A DNA stretch of 13,935 bases from Bacteroidota bacterium (GTDB lineage Bacteria; Bacteroidota; Ignavibacteria; SZUA-365): positions 1 to 13,935 of the forward strand of contig JAGTUZ010000017.1 in assembly GCA_018224415.1 (NCBI GenBank), given 5' to 3'. Made by a program: the position numbers and the translations under genes. The notes under the pieces are model-generated. The model had not been told where the DNA came from and made no database searches. It saw only the letters and a list, made by a program, of their open reading frames with translations. Positions 1-5,885 of the stretch are shown here, piece after piece; position 1 is the first letter of the stretch; each line of letters begins with the position of its first letter.

Positions 1-366
1 TTCGTGGACTGGTCCGTGCTGTCCGATCCCTCCTTCCTGCTCGTGGTCCCGTGGCTGGCAGGCGGAATGGTGTTTCTCGGAACGCTCATCCGGGGCGGCT
101 ACTACGCAACGATCCGGGAGGAGAATGCGGGCACTGTGGCACGGCTGCTGCAGGCCCGTATGGAAGTGCTGCTCACGGGCCTGGCTGCGGGAGGCCTGTA
201 TTTTCTCGACCTCCGATTCGACATCATCACCAACACCCAGGCGTCGCTGGGCGAGGACGCGCTGGACGCCGCGGGCTTCGGACTCATCCTCATGATGTTT
301 CACTGGTTTTTCACCGCGAGAAAGTGTCGCTGGAGACTGCGATCCACCAGCGAACAGGAGGATTGA
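1..366 (+). CDS. Small integral membrane protein, 5' end outside window (paralogue of next gene)
   Basis: Hypothetical membrane protein; no family recognised. The reading frame is open from base 1. A GTG at base 4 could serve as a start, but the Phe codon before it also aligns with the next protein: Phe-Val-Asp here matches Phe-Ile-Asp at residues 38-40 there. The true start is therefore probably upstream of the window. Counting from the GTG, hydrophobic segments lie at about residues 11-29, 53-69 and 87-105, followed by a basic stretch and a short acidic tail. Between the first two segments is a polar loop with Arg-Gly-Gly-Tyr followed by Glu-Glu, which the next protein shares. The stop lies 3 bases before the GTG start of the next gene, and the ribosome-binding site of that gene lies inside this one, so the two are surely co-transcribed. 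Function unknown. Confidence 0.75.
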   Translation, partial: FVDWSVLSDPSFLLVVPWLAGGMVFLGTLIRGGYYATIREENAGTVARLLQARMEVLLTGLAAGGLYFLDLRFDIITNTQASLGEDALDAAGFGLILMMFHWFFTARKCRWRLRSTSEQED

Positions 367-369
367 GTC

Positions 370-858
370 GTGCAGAAACTCCGCGAGGACGAACGTCTCG
401 TCGCCATCCGCCATCGCGCCGGCTACGCGGCATTCATGACCGTGTTCACCATCCTGATCATCCTTCTCGCAATGGGCATGTTCATCGACATGGGCCAGTT
501 CTTCTTTCCTCCGGCGATCCTGCTTCTTCCCGCGTTTGCCGGTGCCCTCGTGTTCGTCATTCAACTGCGGCGAGGAGGTTACTCCTCGAGCATGCAGGAG
601 GAAATTCACCGTCGCCCGACCCTGCTGCGAAAACAGCAAATCCGCCTCGTGCTCGGAGGCGCCGCTTTCTCCATCCTGATGTTCCTCGGTTACCGTTACA
701 CTCCATTCCTTTCCGGTCGGAATGCGCATGAGGGGGGAGTCTTCTCGGATGCCATCTTTTCCATATGCATGGGGATAACCTGGACAGCGGTCATGTGGTA
801 TCTCAACCACCGGCGGAATGCATCGAAGGCGGAAGATACCGGTGATGGCGAGGATTAG
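370..858 (+). CDS. Small four-helix membrane protein, second of a tandem paralogous pair
   Basis: Hypothetical 162-residue membrane protein with a GTG start. AGGAGG at 356-361 sits 8 bases before that GTG and fixes the start. Four hydrophobic segments lie near residues 18-39, 46-66, 91-108 and 127-146. The termini are charged, ending in an acidic tail. The loop after segment 2 contains Arg-Arg-Gly-Gly-Tyr and then Glu-Glu, matching the preceding protein. The following helix and the Trp-containing last helix also align, so the two genes look like an old tandem duplication. No catalytic motif is visible. The pair could form a heteromeric membrane complex or be accessory to a gene upstream of the window; both are inference. 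Confidence 0.8.
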   Translation: MQKLREDERLVAIRHRAGYAAFMTVFTILIILLAMGMFIDMGQFFFPPAILLLPAFAGALVFVIQLRRGGYSSSMQEEIHRRPTLLRKQQIRLVLGGAAFSILMFLGYRYTPFLSGRNAHEGGVFSDAIFSICMGITWTAVMWYLNHRRNASKAEDTGDGED

Positions 859-931
859 ACAGATCCTCCGCTGGCGGACGCGAGACTCCCCATTACGGAT
901 AGTACGTATTGTCGGTTGCAGTGCATTTACA

Positions 932-953
932 TTTACTCAATACGTTGAGTAAA
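932..953. promoter_or_regulatory. Perfect 9-bp inverted repeat (operator-like) upstream of the DUF5683 gene
   Basis: TTTACTCAA (932-940) and TTGAGTAAA (945-953) are exact reverse complements around a 4-base centre TACG. The site lies in a relatively AT-rich 165-base gap, 70 bases before the DUF5683 start. No T-tract follows, so it reads more like a protein-binding dyad than an intrinsic terminator. A further 8-base stretch, ACGTATTG (904-911), is the reverse complement of CAATACGT (938-945), so an alternative pairing is possible. The binding protein is unknown. Confidence 0.4.
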
Positions 954-1023
954 GCAGCAGGCCTTCCGGCTGTGGTCGAATGGTATTATTGTTTCTCCCC
1001 CCACCACACGCTAATTTGATTGG

Positions 1024-1653
1024 ATGAGACGCTCGATTTTTCTTCTGTTATTGCTGTTGCTCTGCCCCTTCTTGCTGCAGGCGCAGGAAGATACCGTTCG
1101 CGTGCAGGCGGGGCAGGGTCCGCCGCTGGGACTGAAGGATTCGCTCGGCATAACGATCAGGGAGGGTGCGGTGGATCCGGCGACTCCGACGGAAGATTCC
1201 ACTCAGGTCATGCTTGTCGCTGGAGATGTGGAAGCCGTCGAGGAGGACGCCGCAACGAAATCCACCCTCGGGGCGGTGCTGCGCTCGGCAGCCATTCCGG
1301 GATGGGGACAGCTCTACAATGAATCCTACTTCAAGGTCCCGATCGTGGTCGGTCTCACTGGCTTCATGGTCTGGGGCATCGTCACCGAACACGCCAATTA
1401 TCGCACATACGCGGACCTCTACGAGGCGTCCATCTCCGACGATCGACCCAGCGGGGACCTGCTCCACAAACGCTTCCGTGAATTCTATCGCGACCGCCGG
1501 GACACATACGGTTGGTGGCTGCTCGTGACCTACCTACTGCAACTCGCCGATGCCTACGTCGATGCCGCACTCTTCGGCTTCGACGTCTCCGACGAGGCAA
1601 AATTGACTCTCATCCCCAACACCAGAGGCGTCGGAATGCAGTTGCGGTTTTGA
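1024..1653 (+). CDS. DUF5683 family envelope protein
   Basis: A 209-residue exported protein. Residues 1-20 form a clear signal peptide: two Arg, a long Leu run, and likely cleavage after Ala20 before Gln21. Residues 22-79 are acidic and low in complexity. From about residue 80 to the end the sequence fits DUF5683, a family common in Bacteroidota and relatives: Ala-Ile-Pro-Gly-Trp-Gly-Gln-Leu-Tyr-Asn near 90-99, a hydrophobic helix at about 107-124, a Tyr/Arg-rich polar stretch, a second helix at about 163-180, and an Asp-Ala-Tyr-Val-Asp-Ala motif followed by Phe-Asp-Val-Ser-Asp. The biochemical role of the family is not established. The start is the ATG preceding the signal peptide; no good Shine-Dalgarno sequence is visible. 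The 57 bases after the stop lead into a short tandem repeat. Confidence 0.85.
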   Translation: MRRSIFLLLLLLLCPFLLQAQEDTVRVQAGQGPPLGLKDSLGITIREGAVDPATPTEDSTQVMLVAGDVEAVEEDAATKSTLGAVLRSAAIPGWGQLYNESYFKVPIVVGLTGFMVWGIVTEHANYRTYADLYEASISDDRPSGDLLHKRFREFYRDRRDTYGWWLLVTYLLQLADAYVDAALFGFDVSDEAKLTLIPNTRGVGMQLRF

Positions 1654-1676
1654 AAGTGCCCTGCGCGTTCTGCCTG

Positions 1677-1692
1677 CCGCGCTGGTGCGCGG
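1677..1692 (+). other. Small GC stem-loop downstream of the DUF5683 gene
   Basis: CCGCGC (1677-1682) and GCGCGG (1687-1692) can pair around TGGT. It lies 24 bases after the stop codon and is followed by pyrimidine-rich repeats rather than a true T-tract. It may help end transcription, but that is uncertain. Confidence 0.25.
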
Positions 1693-1700
1693 GGGTCCCT

Positions 1701-1728
1701 TCTGCCTTCTGCCTTCTGCCTTCTGCCT
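1701..1728 (+). repeat. Four exact tandem copies of a 7-mer (TCTGCCT), followed by a C-rich tract
   Basis: Four uninterrupted copies of TCTGCCT (AGGCAGA on the other strand) fill 1701-1728. A nearly pure C tract with one T follows at 1729-1743. The block is intergenic, between the DUF5683 gene and the dehydrogenase. Seven-base tandem repeats of this kind resemble the intergenic heptamer repeats known from cyanobacteria and other phyla. Copy number is likely to vary between strains. Confidence 0.85.
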
Positions 1729-1746
1729 CCCCCCCTCCCCCCCGGC

Positions 1747-1775
1747 TTGCGAAGACACGGCCCATTCCGTATTCT
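1747..1775 (+). promoter_or_regulatory. Candidate sigma-70-type promoter for the dehydrogenase
   Basis: TTGCGA (1747-1752) and TATTCT (1770-1775) are separated by 17 bases. The -10 box ends 33 bases before the ATG at 1809. An inverted repeat GTATTC/GAATAC (1769-1774, 1782-1787) overlaps the -10 box and could be an operator or a small leader hairpin. The call rests on sequence similarity only. Confidence 0.35.
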
Positions 1776-1808
1776 TGAGCCGAATACAAACAATCCGGCA
1801 AAACCGAC

Positions 1809-2597
1809 ATGAGTAACCTTTTTTCAGTCAACGGGAAAAACGCGCTGGTCACCGGCGGCACGCGCGGGATCGGCCGCGCGATCTGCGAACTCTTTCAGGC
1901 GCAGGGCGCCGCACTGCAGGTGGTGGCACGTGGGGAGGAAGAACTTGTGCGGCGGCTCGAAGAGTGGCGCGCGACGGGTGGAAAGGCAGACGGCATCGTC
2001 GCCGATGTGAGCACTTCCGAGGGACGGTGGAAGGTGATTCACTCGCTTCGGGAGCGGTGGGAGCGTCTCGACATCTTTGTCAACTGTGCCGGAACGAATA
2101 TCCGGCGCAAAAGCGTCGACTACACTATCGAGGAATACCGCCACATCATCGACACCAACGCCACGGCCGCCTTCGAACTTTCGCGCCATCTGTTTCCCTT
2201 GCTGAGGAACGCGGCACAATCTGCCGGCAACAGCAGCGGGGCTTCGGTTGTGTTCATCGGATCCACGGCCGGACTTTCCACCGTGCCGACCGGTGCACCC
2301 TACGCGATGAGCAAGGCCGCGCTGGACCAACTCACCCGCTATCTGGCGGTGGAATGGGCGTCCGATGGCATCCGCGTCAACAGCGTGGCACCATGGTACA
2401 TCCGCACACCGCTCGTCGAGGGTGTGCTTTCCGACGAGTTATACTACAATACGGTCATTGACCGCACTCCGCTCGGGCGCATCGGCGAGCCGATCGAGGT
2501 GGCCGCCGCCACGGCCTTTCTCTGCGCGGCCGGCGCCTCCTTCATCACCGGACAGACCATCGCCGTCGACGGAGGATTTCTCGCCAAGGGGATGTGA
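1809..2597 (+). CDS. NAD(P)-dependent short-chain dehydrogenase/reductase, tropinone-reductase-like
   Basis: A cytoplasmic oxidoreductase of 262 residues, the usual length for a classical SDR. Residues 15-22 carry the dinucleotide-binding motif Thr-Gly-Gly-Thr-Arg-Gly-Ile-Gly. Asn-Cys-Ala-Gly is at 92-95, and the catalytic set is Asn117, Ser152, Tyr165 and Lys169. The C-terminal half closely follows plant tropinone-reductase-like SDRs: Ala-Gly-Thr-Asn-Ile-Arg, Ala-Pro-Trp-Tyr-Ile-Arg-Thr-Pro-Leu-Val, and Thr-Gly-Gln-Thr with Val-Asp-Gly-Gly near the end. Arg19 in the glycine loop suggests NADPH preference. The substrate cannot be read from sequence; a ketone/alcohol conversion is expected and the tropinone label implies no tropane metabolism. 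No clear Shine-Dalgarno precedes the ATG. No pathway partner is adjacent. Confidence 0.92.
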   Translation: MSNLFSVNGKNALVTGGTRGIGRAICELFQAQGAALQVVARGEEELVRRLEEWRATGGKADGIVADVSTSEGRWKVIHSLRERWERLDIFVNCAGTNIRRKSVDYTIEEYRHIIDTNATAAFELSRHLFPLLRNAAQSAGNSSGASVVFIGSTAGLSTVPTGAPYAMSKAALDQLTRYLAVEWASDGIRVNSVAPWYIRTPLVEGVLSDELYYNTVIDRTPLGRIGEPIEVAAATAFLCAAGASFITGQTIAVDGGFLAKGM

Positions 2598-2607
2598 TCG
2601 CGACTTT

Positions 2608-2635
2608 TTGAAACGCCCGCGCATTTCGATATGTT
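2608..2635 (+). promoter_or_regulatory. Candidate promoter upstream of the L,D-transpeptidase
   Basis: TTGAAA (2608-2613) and TATGTT (2630-2635) are separated by 16 bases. They lie in the 85-base gap between the dehydrogenase stop and the transpeptidase start. This gives a leader of roughly 40 bases. The match is moderate. Confidence 0.3.
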
Positions 2636-2682
2636 TAGGGGATAGAATGTTTTGAAAACCCAATCGTGCCTGATAGAGCGTG

Positions 2683-4533
2683 ATGTCTTCCCTGCGCATT
2701 CAGATCCTGTTCGTGCTCGTCCCTGTCACTGTATTCTTCATGACCGGGTGCGAGCTGCTGTCCTCCGGCAACGACTCCGTCGAGGCCCCGCAGGCCGTAT
2801 CCATGCGCAGCATCGACGAGGAGGCAGTGGCGGAGGCCATGCAGGTCCTGCTTGCCTCCGAACGCTTCCGCGCGCGGCTGCTGTATGCCGACACCCTGCA
2901 CACGCAGTACCGGGAACGCGTTTTCGTGCCGGTCTGGGTCCGCGGGGAAGGCTTCCCCGCCCGTGTCGCCGGCATCCTGCGCTTCCTGCTGCGGGCGGAG
3001 GATCACGGTCTTGACCCGCTCTGGTATCATGCGCCGCAGCTCGAGGCACTACTCGACGATCTTCTGGCAGGACGCGTAGCCGAGGCGAAGCAGGATGAGA
3101 CACTGGGCACGGTCGAGTTACTATTATCGGATGGGCTGCTCCGTTATTCGAACCACCTTCGCTTCGGTGTGGTGGATCCCCGTCGCATCGATGCGGGCTA
3201 CCATCTGCCTGTGCAGCGCGGGGGACTACGGGAATTCCTCGAGCCGCTTTCCACCCCGGACATCATCGCCTATCTCACGAACATCCAGCCGACCAACACG
3301 CGGTATCTGCGGCTGCAGGCGGCCTATGCCGGCTTCCGCGACATCAAGCGGCTCTATCGCTGGCCGCGCATTCCCGACCTCGGCGTCGACAAGCTCGAAG
3401 TCGGACAATCCTCACACGCCGTGCCGGCGCTCGCACAGCGCCTGCTGCTGACCGGCGAGCTCTTCGCTTCGTCGCAGGCACCGCTGCGCGGAACCGTGCA
3501 GCTCGTGGATCTCGCGCTGCACTCCTACGAACTCGACAGCATGCGTCTGCAGACACTGGGTTCGTTTGTCTACGACAGCACGCTCGCGCGCGCCGTCATT
3601 CGCTACCAGGAGCGGCACGGCCTGCTCGTCGACGGCATCGTCGGCGTGCGTACCATCGCCCGGATGAACCGCGGCGTAGACGCCTATGTGGACCAGATCC
3701 GCGCGACGCTCGAGCGCTTCCGATGGCTGCGCTACCCCGAAAGCGGGCGCTATGTGGTCGTAAACATTCCCGAGTACTGGCTGTATGCGGTGAAGGACGG
3801 CGAGGTGGAAGCCACCATGTCCGTCTGTGTCGGCGAACCGAGGCCCGCAGGGTATGCCGCGCAGTACCAGGTGTACCAGCAGACCGGCAAGCGGCGGCAC
3901 GAACCGAAGAATCACGAGACGCCGCAGATCACAGGCGAATTCACGCATTGCATCGTCAATCCCTTCTGGCATGTGCCGTGGAGCATCGCCGCACGGGAGA
4001 TTTATTATTCCGCGAAGCGCGACAGCAACTATCTCAACAAGGGACGCTACAAGGTCTACTACCGCGATTCGCTGGTCGACGCCAGTTCGATCGACTGGGC
4101 CGAGCACAATCCCTACAGCATGCCCTACAAGTTCAAGCAGGAACCCGGCAGGGGCAACGCGCTCGGTGCGATCAAGTTCATGTTCCAGAACGACCACAGC
4201 ATCTACCTGCACGACACCCCGCAGCAGTGGGCGTTCAAGCGCGCCGTGCGCGCGGTGAGCCACGGCTGCGTGCGCATCGCCAAGCCCATGGACTTCGCGC
4301 GCTACCTTCTCGACGGCACGCCAGACTGGGACGTGGCACGCCTGCAGCAGACCATCTGGAGCGGCGCGCGCAGCAAGCCCGTCTTTCTCAATCAGAAAAC
4401 GCCTCTGTTCATCGACTACTACACCGCCTGGGTCGACGACGCCGGCGTGCTGCAGTTCCGCGACGACATCTACCGCAAGGACGCCATCCTCACCCGCCTC
4501 TTCCAGCGCATGCGCGAACACGCAGGAGCGTGA
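2683..4533 (+). CDS. L,D-transpeptidase (YkuD, LdtD/YcbB-like), predicted lipoprotein
   Basis: Peptidoglycan cross-linking enzyme of 616 residues. A hydrophobic signal ends in Phe-Met-Thr-Gly-Cys with Cys23 as probable lipidation site, so the enzyme is likely anchored to a periplasm-facing membrane. Residues about 75-215 fit the L,D-transpeptidase scaffold domain, about 241-330 hold the peptidoglycan-binding helices (Tyr-Gln-Glu-Arg-His-Gly-Leu, then Val-Asp-Gly-Ile-Val-Gly), and about 357-555 form the YkuD catalytic domain. The catalytic signature is complete: His510 in Tyr-Leu-His-Asp-Thr and Ser526-His527-Gly528-Cys529-Val-Arg. Domain order matches E. coli LdtD, which forms 3-3 cross-links. 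A GTG directly precedes the ATG and is an alternative start; both lack a strong Shine-Dalgarno. The gene appears to stand alone. Confidence 0.93.
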   Translation: MSSLRIQILFVLVPVTVFFMTGCELLSSGNDSVEAPQAVSMRSIDEEAVAEAMQVLLASERFRARLLYADTLHTQYRERVFVPVWVRGEGFPARVAGILRFLLRAEDHGLDPLWYHAPQLEALLDDLLAGRVAEAKQDETLGTVELLLSDGLLRYSNHLRFGVVDPRRIDAGYHLPVQRGGLREFLEPLSTPDIIAYLTNIQPTNTRYLRLQAAYAGFRDIKRLYRWPRIPDLGVDKLEVGQSSHAVPALAQRLLLTGELFASSQAPLRGTVQLVDLALHSYELDSMRLQTLGSFVYDSTLARAVIRYQERHGLLVDGIVGVRTIARMNRGVDAYVDQIRATLERFRWLRYPESGRYVVVNIPEYWLYAVKDGEVEATMSVCVGEPRPAGYAAQYQVYQQTGKRRHEPKNHETPQITGEFTHCIVNPFWHVPWSIAAREIYYSAKRDSNYLNKGRYKVYYRDSLVDASSIDWAEHNPYSMPYKFKQEPGRGNALGAIKFMFQNDHSIYLHDTPQQWAFKRAVRAVSHGCVRIAKPMDFARYLLDGTPDWDVARLQQTIWSGARSKPVFLNQKTPLFIDYYTAWVDDAGVLQFRDDIYRKDAILTRLFQRMREHAGA

Positions 4534-4555
4534 TCACCCCTCCCCGTCGCATCCA

Positions 4556-4584
4556 TTGACATTTCGGATAATTCTTCTTATTTA
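4556..4584 (+). promoter_or_regulatory. Candidate promoter of the diheme cytochrome gene, with a leader hairpin
   Basis: A consensus -35 box TTGACA (4556-4561) is followed after 17 bases by TATTTA (4579-4584), a weak -10 box, in an AT-rich patch. The predicted leader is about 110 bases. It contains a stem GCCCGACG (4629-4636) against CGCCGGGC (4643-4650) with one mismatch and a 6-base loop. Function of the hairpin is unknown. Confidence 0.4.
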
Positions 4585-4703
4585 TATCCCTTCCATCGCA
4601 ACTCCCGATCAAAACCGACGTACCTCTGGCCCGACGCTGCTTCGCCGGGCGTGTCAATGAGTCTATTCACTGTTCCATGTTTCATTTTCCGAAAGGAATC
4701 GCA

Positions 4704-5681
4704 ATGCAGGTTGCGAAGAAGATAGCCGTGTGGTTACTGGCGGTGATCGCCGTGGTAGCCGCGGGGGGATACACATACATGCAATCGGCCTTTCCGAATG
4801 TCGGCGAGGCACCGGACATCACCGTGGAAGCGACGTCCGAGCGGCTGGCGCGCGGCGAATACCTCGCGCATCACGTCGCGGGCTGCATCGACTGTCATTC
4901 CACGCGCGACTACAGCCGCTTCGGTGCCCCGATGGTCGAGGGCACGATGGGACGCGGCGGAGAGAAGTTCGGCGAGGAAATGGGATTTCCCGGCAATTTC
5001 TATTCCCCGAACATCACGCCGCATCACCTGGGCGACTGGACCGACGGCGAAGTGTACCGGGCCATCGTCTCCGGTGTGAGCCGGGACGGACGCGTGCTGT
5101 TTCCGGTGATGCCGTATCCGGATCTGGGAAAAATGGACCGCGAGGACATCTATTCCATCATCGCCTACATCCGCACGCTCGAGCCCATCGCGTACGATCC
5201 TCCCGCATCCGAGGCGTCATTCCCGATGAGCCTGATCATGCGCACGATTCCCGCCGAGCCGGCGCATGCGCCGCGACCGGATCCGTCGGACAAGCTCGCC
5301 TACGGCAAGTACATGGTCATGGCTGCGGGCTGCACACATTGCCACACACCAATGGAGAAGGGCGAGCCTCTGCCCGGGAAACTCTTCGCCGGCGGCTCGG
5401 AATTCGCGCTGCCCGCTGGCATGCTGCGGTCGACCAATATCACACCCGACAAGGAGAGCGGCATCGGCAACTGGACCGAGGACATGTTCGTGCAGCGTTT
5501 CCACATGTACGTCGACTCGGTGTATGTCGAGCCAAAGATCGGTCCGCACGATTTCCAGACCATTATGCCCTGGCTGTTCTATGCCGACATGAAGGAGGAA
5601 GACCTGCGCGCGATGTACGCCTACCTGCGTACGGTGCCTGCCGTCCCGAACGCCGTCGAGCGCTTCACACCGGCGAAATAA
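4704..5681 (+). CDS. Membrane-anchored diheme cytochrome c
   Basis: Periplasmic electron-transfer protein of 325 residues. Residues 7-22 are an N-terminal hydrophobic anchor or signal. Two class I cytochrome c domains follow, each with a covalent heme site: Cys61-Ile-Asp-Cys-His65 and Cys210-Thr-His-Cys-His214. Probable distal ligands are Met136 (in Phe-Pro-Val-Met-Pro) and Met288 (in Ile-Met-Pro-Trp). Both domains carry Asn-Ile-Thr-Pro followed by Trp-Thr, a pattern typical of cytochrome subunits of membrane alcohol/aldehyde dehydrogenases. No dehydrogenase partner is visible. The start at 4704 is chosen because AAGGA at 4693-4697 lies 6 bases upstream; an in-frame ATG at 4677 would put nine extra residues before the hydrophobic segment. 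The partner enzyme or oxidase is unknown. Confidence 0.92.
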   Translation: MQVAKKIAVWLLAVIAVVAAGGYTYMQSAFPNVGEAPDITVEATSERLARGEYLAHHVAGCIDCHSTRDYSRFGAPMVEGTMGRGGEKFGEEMGFPGNFYSPNITPHHLGDWTDGEVYRAIVSGVSRDGRVLFPVMPYPDLGKMDREDIYSIIAYIRTLEPIAYDPPASEASFPMSLIMRTIPAEPAHAPRPDPSDKLAYGKYMVMAAGCTHCHTPMEKGEPLPGKLFAGGSEFALPAGMLRSTNITPDKESGIGNWTEDMFVQRFHMYVDSVYVEPKIGPHDFQTIMPWLFYADMKEEDLRAMYAYLRTVPAVPNAVERFTPAK

Positions 5682-5691
5682 TCCGCCGTCC

Positions 5692-5732
5692 TTTCCCAAG
5701 GCGCCGGAGGGACGCGGGAAACTTTTTTCCCG
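5692..5732 (+). terminator. Candidate terminator or attenuator with two alternative stems
   Basis: TTTCCC (5692-5697) can pair with GGGAAA (5716-5721), directly followed by C and six Ts (5723-5728), which is terminator-like but with a large loop. Alternatively CGGGAAA (5715-5721) pairs with TTTCCCG (5726-5732) around CTTT, which would consume the T-tract. The two structures exclude each other. It lies 10 bases after the cytochrome stop and about 150 bases before the next start. Confidence 0.35.
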
Positions 5733-5885
5733 GGATAGCCAGATGGGTTGCAACTTGATGCAGAAATTCCGAATTTCAGATACGGTTGGTCTTTGTACCG
5801 CGGACGTTTGATCCCTCCCGTGCATAACCGTTTCCGCACACATTCCGCCGCCACCTCCATCCACATAATAGAAAGGAAGCCGCCT

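Noticed and set aside
4..6. GTG at base 4 as the true start of the first gene
   Set aside because: The preceding in-frame Phe codon also aligns with the paralogous second protein, and the ribosome-binding region would lie outside the window; an upstream start is more likely.
3412..4521. A 369-codon minus-strand frame opposite the L,D-transpeptidase
   Set aside because: Mirror frame of a gene with intact YkuD signature; no recognisable motif in its product.
5748..5885. Upstream in-frame start for the Omp28/T9SS gene
   Set aside because: The added 46 residues are not signal-like, while the ATG at 5886 has a good Shine-Dalgarno and begins a proper signal peptide.
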